Shown here: in pieces, positions 24,620 through 36,431 of the stretch
Layout of the letters: each line of letters begins with the position of its first letter
Position numbering within the stretch: position 1 is the stretch's first letter
The notes under the pieces: model-generated
What the model saw: the letters and a program-made list of their open reading frames with translations, nothing else
Told to the model about the DNA's origin: nothing
Databases searched by the model: none
Translations under genes and position numbers: made by a program
Assembly (NCBI RefSeq): GCF_051014445.1
Contig: NW_027488368.1
Coordinates: 29,610,001-29,674,000, forward strand
Reading direction: 5' to 3'
DNA length: 64,000 nt
Source: Colletes latitarsis
Lineage: Eukaryota; Arthropoda; Insecta; Hymenoptera; Colletidae

Positions 24620-26716
24620 GCAGTCAATTAAACCTGGTTTCGATCAATATTTTAGAGGATAACACCGGTTAGGTCTGGGTTAGGTCTGGGTTATGGCCGC
24701 ATCAGGCTCATGATTTTGCCTTCTTCGCATACTTGTTGGCCAGATCCTGGGTTTTTTTCGTGTTTGAATCACGTAGTAATGTGGTAACACACTGAAGCAG
24801 TCAATTAAACCTGGTTTCGATGAATATTTTAGAGGATAACACCGGTTAGGTCTGGGTTAGGTCTGGTATATGCGCGCATCTGGCTTATACTTTCGCCTTT
24901 TTCGCAAACTTGTTGGCCAGATCCTGGGTTTTTTTCGTGTTTGAATCACGTAGTAATGTGGCAACACACTGAAGCAGTCAATTAAACCTGGTTTCGATCA
25001 ATATTTTAGAGGATAACACCGGTTAGGTCTGGGTTAGGTCTGGGTTATGGCCGCATCTGGCTCATGATTTTGCCTTCTTCGCATACTTGTTGGCCAGATC
25101 CTGGGTTTTTTTCGTGTTTCAATCTCGCAGTAATGTGGTAACACACTGAAGCAGTCAATTAAACCTGGTTTCGATCAATATTTCAGAGGATAACACCGGT
25201 TAGGTCTGGGTTAGGTCCGGGATATGCCCGCATCTGGCTCATGATTTTGCCTTCTTCGCATACTTGTTGGCCAGATCCAGGGTTCTTTTCGTGTTTGAAT
25301 CACGTAGTAATGTGGTAACACTCTGAAGCAGTCAATTAAACCAGGTTTCGATGAATATTTTAGAGGATAACACCGGTTACGTCTGGGTTAGGTCTGGGAT
25401 ATGCGCGCATCTGGCTTATACTTTCGCCTTTTTCGCAAACTTGTTGGCCAGATCCTGGGTTTTTTCCGTGTTTGAATCACGTAGTAATGTGGTACCACAC
25501 TGAGGCAGTCAATTAAACCTGGTTTTGAACAATATTTCACAGGATAACACCGGTTAGGTCTGGGTTAGGTCTGGGTTATGCCCGCATCAGGCTCATGATT
25601 TTGCCTTTTTCGCATACTTGTTGGCCAGATCCTGGGTTTTTTCGTGTTTGGATCACGTAGTAATGTGGTAACACACTGAAGCAGTCAATTAAACCTGGTT
25701 TCGATCAATATTTTAGAGGATAACACCGGTTAGGTCTGGGTTAGGTCTGGGTTATGCCCGCATCTGGCTCATGATTTTGCCTTCTTCGCATACTTGTTGG
25801 CCAGATCCTGGGGTTTTTTCGTGTTTGAATCACGTAGTAATGTGGTAACACACTGAAGCAGTCAATTAAACCGGGTTTCGATCAATATTTTAGAGGATAA
25901 CACCGGTTAGGTCTGGGTTAGGTCTGGTATATGCACGCATCTGGCTTATACTTTCGCCTTTTTCGCAAACTTGTTGGCCAGATCATGGGTTTTTTCCGTG
26001 TTTGAATCACGTAGTAATGTTGTACCACACTGAGGCAGTCAATTAAACCTGGATTCGGACAGTATTTTAGAGGATAACACCGGTTAGGTCTGGGTTTGGT
26101 CTGGGTTATGCCCGCATCTGGCTCATGATTTTGCCTTCTTCGCATACTTGTTGGCCAGATCCTGGGTTTTTTTCGTGATTGAATCACGTAGTTATGTGGT
26201 AACACACTGAAGCAGTCAATTAAACCTGGTTTCGATCAATATTTTAGAGGATAACACCGGTTAGGACTGGGTTAGGTCTGGGTTATGCCCGCATCTGGCT
26301 CATGATTTTGCCTTCTTCGCATACTTGTTGGCCAGATCCTGGGTTTTTTTCGTGTTTGAATCACGTAGTAATGTGGTAACACACTGAAGCAGTCAATTAA
26401 ACCTGGTTTCGATCAATATTTTAGAGGATAACACCGGTTAGGTCTGGGTTAGGTCTGGGATATGCGCGCATCTGGCTTATACTTTCGCCTTTTTCGCAAA
26501 CTTGTTGGCCAGATCCTGGGTTTTTTCCGTGTTTGAATCACGTAGTAATGTGGTACCACACTGAGGCAGTCAATTAAACCTGGTTTCGATCAATATTTTA
26601 GAGGATAACACCGGTTAGGTCTGGGTTAGGTCTGGGTTATGCCCGCATCTGGCTTATACTTTCGCCTTTTTCGCAAACTTGTTGGCTAGATCCTGGGTTT
26701 TTTTTGGGTTTGAATC

Positions 26717-26891
26717 ACGTGGTAATTGGTACGACACAGAAACAAGCCATTAAACCTGGATTCGGACAGTATTTTAGAGGATAACAACGGTTAGGTCTGG
26801 GTTAGGTCTAGGATATGCGCGCATCTGGCTTCTACTTTCTCCTTTTTCGCTAACTTGTTGGCTAGATCCTGGGTTTTGTCGGGATCGAATC
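26717..26891 (+). repeat. Short diverged marker monomer, copy 3
   Basis: Same class, 4067 bp after copy 2. The distance is one monomer shorter than the previous interval, so the third unit has 23 monomers. Confidence 0.91.
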
Positions 26892-27598
26892 ACGTAGTAA
26901 TGTGGTAACACACTGAAGCAGTCAATTAAACCTGGTTTCGATCTGTATTTTAGAGGATAACACCGGTTAGGTCTGGGTTAGGTCTGGGATATGCGCGCAT
27001 CTGGCATATACTTTCGCCTTTTCGCAAACTGGTTGGCTAGATCCTGGATTTTTTTCGTGATTGAATCACGTAGTAATGTGGTAACACACTGAAGCAGTCA
27101 ATCAAACCTGGTTTCGATCAATATTTTAGAGGATAACACCGGTTAGGTATGGGTTAGGTCTGGGATATGCGCGCATCTGGCTTATACTTTCGCCTTTTTC
27201 GCAAACTTGTTGGCCAGATCCTGGGTTTTTTCCGTGTTTGAATCACGTAGTAATGTGGTAATGCACTGAAGCAGTCAATTAAACCTCGTTACGATCAATA
27301 TTTTAGAGGATAACACCGGTTAGGTCTGGGTTAGGTCGGGGTTATGCCCGCATCTGGCTCATGATTTTGCCTTCTTCGCATACTTGTTGGCCAGATCCTG
27401 GGTTTTTTTCGTGTTTGAATCACGTAGTAATGTGGCAACACTCTGAAGCAGTCAATTAAACCAGGTTTCGATGAATATTTTAGAGGATAACACCGGTTAG
27501 GTCTGGGTTAGGTCTGGGATATGCGCGCATCTGGCTTATACTTTCGCCTTTTTCGCAAACTTGTTGGCCAGATCCTGGGTTTTTTTCGTGTTTGAATC

Positions 27599-27764
27599 AC
27601 GTAGTAATGTGGGAACACACTGAAGCAGTCAATTAAACCTGGTTTCGATCAATATTTTAGAGGATAACACCGGTTAGGTCTGGGTTACGCCCGCATCTGG
27701 CTCATGATTTTGCCTTTTTCGCAAACTTGTTGGCCAGATCCTGGGTTTTTTTCGTGTTTGAATC
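27599..27764 (+). repeat. Deletion monomer of 166 bp (one G-rich unit lost)
   Basis: The monomer is 11 bp short. Its core reads CCGGTTAGGTCTGGGTTACG, with one TTAGGTCTGGG unit instead of two. The matching monomers in copies A and B (near 19,360 and 23,605) keep both units as GGTTAGGGCTGGGTTAGG. The loss equals exactly one internal unit, as expected from slippage or exchange between the two units. Confidence 0.9.
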
Positions 27765-30700
27765 ACGTAGTAATGTGGTACCACACTGAGGCAGTCAATT
27801 AAACCTGGTTTCGATCAATATTTTAGAGGATAACACCGGTTAGGTCTGGGTTATGTCTGGGTTATGCCCGCATCTGGCTCATGATTTTGCCTTCTTCGCA
27901 TACTTGTTGGCCAGATCCTGGGTTTTTTTCGTGTTTGATACACGTAGTAATGTGGTAATACACTGAAGCTGTCAATTATACCTCGTTACGATCAATATTT
28001 TAGAGGATAACACCGGTTAGGTCTGGGTTAGGTCGGGGTTATGCCCGCATCTGGCTCATGATTTTGCCTTCTTCGCATACTTGTTGGCCAGATCCTGGGT
28101 TTTTTTCGTGTTTGAATCACGTAGTAATGTGGTAACACTCTGAAGCAGTCAATTAAACCAGGTTTCGATGAATATTTTAGAGGATAACACCGGTTAGGTC
28201 TGGGTTAGGTCTGGGATATGCGCGCATCTGGCTTATACTTTCGCCTTTTTCGCAAACTTGTTGGCCAGATCCTGGGTTTTTTCCGTGTTTGAATCACGTA
28301 GTAATGTGGTACCACACTGAGGCAGTCAATTAAACCTGGTTTCGATCAATATTTCACAGGATAACACCGGTTAGATCTGGGTTAGGTCTGGGTTATGCCC
28401 GCATCAGGCTCATGATTTTGCCTTCCTCGCATACTTGTTGGCCAGATCCTGGGTTTTTTTCGTGTTTGAATCACGTAGTAATGTGGTAACACACTGAAGC
28501 AGTCAATTAAACCTGGTTTCGATCAATATTTTAGAGGATAACACCGGTTAGGTCTGGGTTAGGTGTGGGTTATGCCCGCATCTGGCTCATGATTTTGCCT
28601 TTTTCGCATACTTGTTGGCCAGATCCTAGGTTTTTTTCGTGTTTGAATCACGTAGTAATGTGGTACCACACTGAGGCAGTCAATTAAACCTGGTTTCGAT
28701 CAATATTTTAGAGGATAACACCGGTTAGGTCTGGGTTAGGTCTGGGTTATGGCCGCATCTGGCTCATGATTTTGCCTTCTTCGCATACTTGTTGGCCAGA
28801 TCCTGGGTTTTTTTCGTGTTTGAATCACGCAGCAATGTGGTAACACACTGAAGCAGTCAATTAAACCTGGTTTCGATCAATATTTCAGAGGATAACACCG
28901 GTTAGGTCTGGGTTAGGTCCGGGATATGCGCGCATCTGGCTCATGATTTTGCCTTCTTCGCATACTTGTTGGCCAGATCCTGGGTTTTTTTCGTGTTTGA
29001 ATCACGTAGTAATGTGGTAACACACTGAAGCAGTCAATTAAACCTGGTTTCGATCAATATTTTAGAGGTTAACACCGGTTAGGTCTGGGTTAGGTCTGGT
29101 ATATGCGCGCATCTGGCTTATACTTTCGCCTTTTTCGCAAACTTGTTGGCCAGATCCTGGGTTTTTTCCGTGTTTGAATCACGTAGTAATGTTGTACCAC
29201 ACTGAGGCAGTCAATTAAACCCGGTTTCGATCAATATTTCAGAGGATAACACCGGTTAGGTCTGGGTTAGGTCCGGGATATGCCCGCAGCTGGCTCATGA
29301 TTTTGCCTTCTTCGCATACTTGTTGGCCAGATCCTGGGTTTTTTTCGTGTTTGAATCACGTAGTAATGTGGTAACACACTGAAACAGTCAATTAAACCTG
29401 GTTTCGATCAATATTTTAGAGGATAACACCGGTTAGGTCTGGGTTAGGACTGGTATATGCGCGCATCTGGCTTATACTTTCGCCTTTTTCGCAAACTTGT
29501 TGGCCAGATCCTGGGTTTTTTTCGTGTTTGAATCACGTAGTAATGTGGCAACACACTGGAGCAGTCAATTAAACCTGGTTTCGATCAATATTTTAGAGGA
29601 TAACACCGGGTAGGTCTGGATTAGGTCTGGGTTATGGCCGCAACTGGCTCATGATTTTGCCTTCTTCGCATACTTGTTGGCCAGATCCTGGGTTTTTTTC
29701 GTGTTTGAATCTCGCAGTAATGTGGTAACACACTGAAGCAGTCAATTAAACCTGGTTTCGATCAATATTTCAGAGGATAACACCGGTTAGGTCTGGGTTA
29801 GGTCCGGGATATGCCCGCATCTGGCTCATGATTTTGCCTTCTTCGCATACTTGTTGGCCAGATCCAGGGTTCTTTTCGTGTTTGAATCACGTAGTAATGT
29901 GGTAACACTCTGAAGCAGTCAATTAAACCAGGTTTCGATGAATATTTTAGAGGATAACACCGGTTACGTCTGGGTTAGGTCTGGGATATGCGCGCATCTG
30001 GCTTATACTTTCGCCTTTTTCGCAAACTTGTTGGCCAGATCCTGGGTTTTTTCCGTGTTTGAATCACGTAGTAATGTGGTACCACACTGAGGCAGTCAAT
30101 TAAACCTGGTTTTGAACAATATTTCACAGGATAACACCGGTTAGGTCTGGGTTAGGTCTGGGTTATGCCCGCATCAGGCTCATGATTTTGCCTTCTTCGC
30201 ATACTTGTTGGCCAGATCCTGGGTTTTTTTCGTGTTTGAATCACGTAGTAATGTTGTACCACACTGAGGCAGTCAATTAAACCCGGTTTCGATCAATATT
30301 TTAGAGGATAACACCGGTTACGTCTGGGTTAGGTCTTGGATATGCGCGCATCTGGCTTATACTTTCGCCTTTTTCGCAAACTTGTTGGCCAGATCCTGGG
30401 TTTTTTCCGTGTCTGAATCACGTAGTAATGTTGTACCACACTGAGGCAGTCAATTAAACCCGGTTTCGATCAATATTTCAGAGGATAACACCGGTTAGGT
30501 CTGGGTTAGGTCCGGGATATGCCCGCAGCTGGCTCATGATTTTGCCTTCTTCGCATACTTGTTGGCCAGATCCTGGGTTTTTTTCGTGTTTGAATCCCGT
30601 AGTAATGTGGTAACACACTGAAGCAGTCAATTAAACCTGGTTTCGATCAATATTTTAGAGGATAACACCGGTTAGGTCTGGGTTAGGTGTGGGTTATGCC

Positions 30701-31835
30701 CGCATCAGTCTCATGATTTTGCCTTTTTCGCATACTTGTTGGCTAGATCCTGGATTTTTTTCGTGATTGAATCACGTAGTAATGTGGTAACACACTGAAG
30801 CAGTCAATCAAACCTGGTTTCGATCAATATTTTAGAGGATAACACCGGTTAGGTCTGGGTTAGGTCTGGGTTATGCCCGCATCTGGCTCATGATTTTGCC
30901 TTCTTCGCATACTTGTTGGCCAGATCCTGGGTTTTTTTCGTGTTTGAATCACGTAGTAATGTGGTAACACACTGAAGCAGTCAATTAAACCGGGTTTCGA
31001 TCAATATTTTAGAGGATAACACCGGTTAGGTCTGGGTTAGGTCTGGTATATGCGCGCATCTGGCTTATACTTTCGCCTTTTTCGCAAACTTGTTGGCCAG
31101 ATCATGGGTTTTTTCCGTGTTTGAATCACGTAGTAATGTTGTACCACACTGAGGCAGTCAATTAAACCTGGATTCGGACAGTATTTTAGAGGATAACACC
31201 GGTTAGGTCTGGGTTTGGTCTGGGTTATGCCCGCATCTGGCTCATGATTTTGCCTTCTTCGCATACTTGTTGGCCAGATCCTGGGTTTTTTTCGTGTTTG
31301 AATCACGTAGTTATGTGGTAACACACTGAAGCAGTCAATTAAACCTGGTTTCGATCAATATTTTAGAGGATAACACCGGTTAGGACTGGGTTAGGTCTGG
31401 GTTATGCCCGCATCTGGCTCATGATTTTGCCTTCTTCGCATACTTGTTGGCCAGATCCTGGGTTTTTTTCGTGTTTGAATCACGTAGTAATGTGGTAACA
31501 CACTGAAGCAGTCAATTAAACCTGGTTTCGATCAATATTTTAGAGGATAACACCGGTTAGGTCTGGGTTAGGTCTGGGATATGCGCGCATCTGGCTTATA
31601 CTTTCGCCTTTTTCGCAAACTTGTTGGCCAGATCCTGGGTTTTTTCCGTGTTTGAATCACGTAGTAATGTGGTACCACACTGAGGCAGTCAATTAAACCT
31701 GGTTTCGATCAATATTTTAGAGGATAACACCGGTTAGGTCTGGGTTAGGTCTGGGTTATGCCCGCATCTGGCTTATACTTTCGCCTTTTTCGCAAACTTG
31801 TTGGCTAGATCCTGGATTTTTTTTGGGTTTGAATC

Positions 31836-32011
31836 ACGTGGTAATTGGGACGACACAGAAACAAGCCATTAAACCTGGATTCGGACAGTATTTTAGAGGA
31901 TAACAACGGTTAGGTCTGGGTTAGGTCTAGGATATGCGCGCATCTGGCATATACTTTCGCCTTTTTCGCAAACTGGTTGGCCAGATCCTGGATTTTTTTC
32001 GTGATTGAATC
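31836..32011 (+). repeat. Short diverged marker monomer, copy 4 (recombinant)
   Basis: The start is of the marker class (GGTAATTGGGACG with ACACAGAAACAAGCC), but the second half switches to the CATCTGGCATATACTTTCGCC variant and ends CGTGATTGAATCACG. In the other copies that ending belongs to the monomer two places later. This looks like a deletion of about two monomers by unequal exchange. It lies 5119 bp after copy 3. Confidence 0.88.
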
Positions 32012-32644
32012 ACGAAGTAATGTGGTAACACACTGAAGCAGTCAATCAAACCTGGTTTCGATCAATATTTTAGAGGATAACACCGGTTAGGTATGGGTTA
32101 GGTCTGGGATATGCGCGCATCTGGCTTATACTTTCGCCTTTTTCGCAAACTTGTTGGCCAGATCCTGGGTTTTTTCCGTGTTTGAATCACGTAGTAATGT
32201 GGTAATGCACTGAAGCAGTCAATTAAACCTCGTTTCGATCAATATTTTAGACGATAACGCCGGTTAGGTCTGGGTTAGGTCTGGGTTATGCCCGCATCTG
32301 GCTCATGATTTTGCCTTCTTCGCATACTTGTTGGCCAGATCCTGGGTTTTTTTCGTGTTTGAATCACGTAGTAATGTGGTAACACAATGAAGCAGTCAAT
32401 TAACCCTGGTTTCGAACCATATTTTGGAGGATAACACCGGTTAGGTCTGGGTTAGGTCTGGGTTATGCCCGCATCTGGCTCATGATTTTGCCTTCTTCGC
32501 ATACTTGTTGGCCAGATCATGGGTTTTTCCCGTGTTTGAATCACGTAGTAATGTGGTAAAACACTGAAGCAGTCAATTAAACCTGGTTTCGATCAATATT
32601 TTAGAGGATAACACCGGTTAGGACTGGGTTGGGTCTGGGTTATG

Positions 32645-32659
32645 CCCGCATCTGGCGCA
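32645..32659 (-). other. CENP-B-box-like match on the minus strand (variant copy)
   Basis: The mammalian CENP-B box is NTTCGNNNNANNCGGGN. On its reverse strand the fixed bases are CCCG, T, CGAA in the spacing CCCGNNTNNNNCGAA. Here CCCGCATCTGGCGCA matches eight of the nine fixed bases. The same variant lies at 35,297-35,311 and 38,657-38,671. The ordinary type C monomer (CTGGCTCA) matches seven. The spacing match may be chance; no binding protein can be inferred. Confidence 0.3.
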
Positions 32660-33603
32660 TGATTTTGCCTTCTTCGCATACTTGTTGGCCAGATCCTGGG
32701 TTTTTTTCGTGTTTGAATCACGTAGTAATGTGGTAACACAATGAAGCAGTCAATTAACCCTGGTTTCGAACCATATTTTGGAGGATAACACCGGTTAGGT
32801 CTGGGTTAGGTCTGGGTTATGCCCGCATCTGGCTCATGATTTTGCCTTCTTCGCATACTTGTTGGCCAGATCCTGGGTTTTTTTCGTGTTTGAATCACGT
32901 AGTAATGTGGTAACACACTGAAGCAGTCAATTAAACCTGGTTTCGATCAATATTTTAGAGGATAACACCGGTTAGGTCTGGGTTAGGTCTGGGATATGCG
33001 CGCATCTGGCTTATACTTTCGCCATTTTCGCAAACTTGTTGGCCAGATCCTGGGTTTTTTCCGTGTTTGAATCACGTAGTAATGTGGTAATGCACTGAAG
33101 CAGTCAATTAAACCTCGTTTCGATCAATATTTTAGAGGATAACACCGGTTAGGACTGGGTTAGGTCTGGGTTATGCCCGCATCTGGCTCATGATTTTGCC
33201 TTCTTCGCATACTTGTTGGCCAGATCCTGGGTTTTTTTCGTGTTTGAATCACGTAGTAATGTGGTAACACACTGAAGCAGTCAATTAAACCTGGTTTCGA
33301 TCAATATTTTAGAGGATAACACCGGTTAGGTCTGGGTTAGGTCTGGGATATGCGCGCATCTGGCTTATACTTTCGCCTTTTTCGCAAACTTGTTGGCCAG
33401 ATCCTGGGTTTTTTCCGTGTTTGAATCACGTAGTAATGTGGTACCACACTGAGGCAGTCAATTAAACCTGGTTTCGATCAATATTTTAGAGGATAACACC
33501 GGTTAGGTCTGGGTTAGGTCTGGGTTATGCCCGCATCTGGCTTATACTTTCGCCTTTTTCGCAAACTTGTTGGCTCGATCCTGGGTTTTTTTGGGTTTGA
33601 ATC

Positions 33604-33778
33604 ACGTGGTAATTGGTACGACACAGAAACAAGCCATTAAACCTGGATTCGGACAGTATTTTAGAGGATAACAACGGTTAGGTCTGGGTTAGGTCTAGGA
33701 TATGCGCGCATCTGGCTTATACTTTCTCCTTTTTCGCTAACTTGTTGGCAAGATCCTGGGTTTTGTCGGGATCGAATC
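33604..33778 (+). repeat. Short diverged marker monomer, copy 5
   Basis: Same class with GGTAATTGGTACG and the GTCGGGATCGAATC end. It lies 1768 bp (10 monomers less two bases) after copy 4. It has CTTATACTTTCTCC where copies 1-3 have CTTCTACTTTCTCC. Confidence 0.9.
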
Positions 33779-36256
33779 ACGTAGTAATGTGGTAACACAC
33801 TGAAGCAGTCAATTAAACCTGGTTTCGATCTATATTTTAGAGGATAACACCGGTTAGGTCTGGGTTAGGTCTGGGATATGCGCGCATCTGGCATATACTT
33901 TCGCCTTTTTCGCAAACTGGTTGGCTAGATCCTGGATTTTTTTCGTGATTGAATCACGTAGTAATGTGGTAACACACTGACGCAGTCAATCAAACCTGGT
34001 TTCGATCAATATTTTAGAGGATAACACCGGTTAGGTATGGGTTAGGTCTGGGATATGCGCGCATCTGGCTTATACTTTCGCCTTTTTCGCAAACTTGTTG
34101 GCCAGATCCTGGGTTTTTTCCGTGTTTGAATCACGTAGTAATGTGGTAGTGCACTGAAGCAGTCAATTAAACCTCGTTTCGATCAATATTTTAGACGATA
34201 ACGCCGGTTAGGTCTGGGTTAGGTCTGGGTTATGCCCGCATCTGGCTCATGATTTTGCCTTCTTCGCATACTTGTTGGCCAGATCCTGGGTTTTTTTCGT
34301 GTTTGAATCACGTAGTAATGTGGTAACACAATGAAGCAGTCAATTAACCCTGGTTTCGAACCATATTTTGGAGGATAACACCGGTTAGGTCTGGGTTAGG
34401 TCTGGGTTATGCCCGCATCTGGCTCATGATTTTGCCTTCTTCGCATACTTGTTGGCCAGATCATGGGTTTTTCCCGTGTTTGAATCACGTAGTAATGTGG
34501 TAATACACTGAAGCAGTCAATTAAACCTGGTTTCGATCAATATTTTAGAGGATAACACCGGTTAGGACTGGGTTGGGTCTGGGTTATGCCCACATCTGGC
34601 GCATGATTTTGCCTTCTTCGCATACTTGTTGGCCAGATCCTGGGTTTTTTTCGTGTTTGAATCACGTAGTAATGTGGTAACACAATGAAGCAGTCAATTA
34701 ACCCTGGTTTCGAACCATATTTTGAAGGATAACACCGGTTAGGTCTGGCTTAGGTCTGGGATATGCCCGCATCTGGCTCATGATTTTGCCTTCCTCGCAT
34801 ACTTGTTGGCCAGATTCTGGGGTTTTTTCGTGTTTGAATCACGTAGTAATGTGGTAATACACTGAAGCAGTCAATTAAACCTGGTTTCGATCAATATTTT
34901 AGAGGATAACACCGGTTAGGACTGGGTTGGGTCTGGGTTATGCCCGCATCTGGCTCATGATTTTGCCTTCTTCGCATACTTGTTGGCCAGATCCTGGGTT
35001 TTTTCCGTGTTTGAATCACGTAGTAATGTGGTAACACAATGAAGCAGTCAATTAACCCTGGTTTCGAACCATATTTTGGAGGATAACACCGGTTAGGTCT
35101 GGGTTAGGTCTGGGTTATGCCCGCATCTGGCTCATGATTTTGCCTTCTTCGCATACTTGTTGGCCAGATCATGGGTTTTTCCCGTGTTTGAATCACGTAG
35201 TAATGTGGTAATACACTGAAGCAGTCAATTAAACCTGGTTTCGATCAATATTTTAGAGGATAACACCGGTTAGGACTGGGTTGGGTCTGGGTTATGCCCG
35301 CATCTGGCGCATGACTTTGCCTTCTTCGCATACTTGTTGGCCAGATCCTGGGTTTTTTTCGTGTTTGAATCACGTAGTAATGTGGTAACACAATGAAGCA
35401 GTCAAGTAACCCTGGTTTCGAACCATATTTTGGAGGATAACACCGGTTAGGTCTGGGTTAGGTCTGGGTTATGCCCGCATCTGGCTCATGATTTTGCCTT
35501 CTTCGCATACTTGTTGGCCAGATCCTGGGTTTTTTTCGTGTTTGAATCACGTAGTAATGTGGTAACACACTGAAGCAGTCAATTAAACCTGGTTTCGATC
35601 AATATTTTAGAGGATAACACCGGTTAGGTCTGGGTTAGGTCTGGGATATGCGCGCATCTGGCTTATACTTTCGCCTTTTTCGCAAACTTGTTGGCCAGAT
35701 CCTGGGTTTTTTCCGTGTTTGAATCACGTAGTAATGTGGTAATGCACTGAAGCAGTCAATTAAACCTCGTTTCGATCAATATTTTAGAGGATAACACCGG
35801 TTAGGACTGGGTTAGGTCTGGGTTATGCCCGCATCTGGCTCATGATTTTGCCTTCTTCGCATACTTGTTGGCCAGATCCTGGGTTTTTTTCGTGTTTGAA
35901 TCACGTAGTAATGTGGTAACACACTGAAGCAGTCAATTAAACCTGGTTTCGATCAATATTTTAAAGGATAAAACCGGTTAGGTCTGGGTTAGGTCTGGGA
36001 TATGCGCGCATCTGGCTTATACTTTCGCCTTTTTCGCAAACTTGTTGGCCAGATCCTGGGTTTTTTCCGTGTTTGAATGTCGTAGTAATGTGGTACCACA
36101 CTGAGGCAGTCAATTAAACCTGGTTTCGATCAATATTTTAGAGGATAACACCGGTTAGGTCTGGGTTAGGTCTGGGTTATGCCCGCATCTGGCTTATACT
36201 TTCGCCTTTTTCGCAAACTTGTTGGCTAGATCCTGGGTTTTTTTTGGGTTTGAATC

Positions 36257-36431
36257 ATGTGGTAATTGGTACGACACAGAAACAAGCCATTAAACATGGA
36301 TTCGGACAGTATTTTAGAGGATAACAACGGTTAGGTCTGAGTAAGGTCTAGGATATGCGCGCATCTGGCTTATACTTTCTCCTTTTTCGCTAACTTGTTG
36401 GCAAGATCCTGGGTTTTGTCGGGATCGAATC
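36257..36431 (+). repeat. Short diverged marker monomer, copy 6
   Basis: Last copy of the short class, 2653 bp (15 monomers less two bases) after copy 5. It begins ATGTGG instead of ACGTGG and has AAACATGGATTCGG. It shares CTTATACTTTCTCC and TTGGCAAGATCC with copy 5, so these two are each other's closest relatives. Confidence 0.9.

Larger units (their letters stand above)
24620..28790 (+). repeat. Higher-order unit, copy C (23 monomers, rearranged)
   Basis: The landmark order is the same as in copies A and B, but the marker monomer lies 4067 bp after its predecessor instead of 4244. New material at the start duplicates the GGTTATGGCCGC to GAATCTCGCAG part (GTTTCAATCTCGCAG at 25,118). A monomer near 25,510-25,600 is fused: GGTTTTGAACAATATTTCACAGG replaces two different neighbours of copy B. 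An 11-bp deletion is present at 27,672-27,688. The right edge is approximate. Confidence 0.85.
28791..33500 (+). repeat. Higher-order unit, copy D (about 29 monomers, mosaic)
   Basis: The first part re-uses copy C: GAATCTCGCAG at 29,707, CCAGGGTTCTTTTCG at 29,864 and GGTTTTGAACAATATTTC at 30,109 lie 4587 bp after their copies in C. About six further monomers were then added, so the marker monomer comes 5119 bp after the previous one. From 32.4 kb a new class with TTTTGGAGG appears. The edges of the block are gradual, and the coordinates are approximate. Confidence 0.75.
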
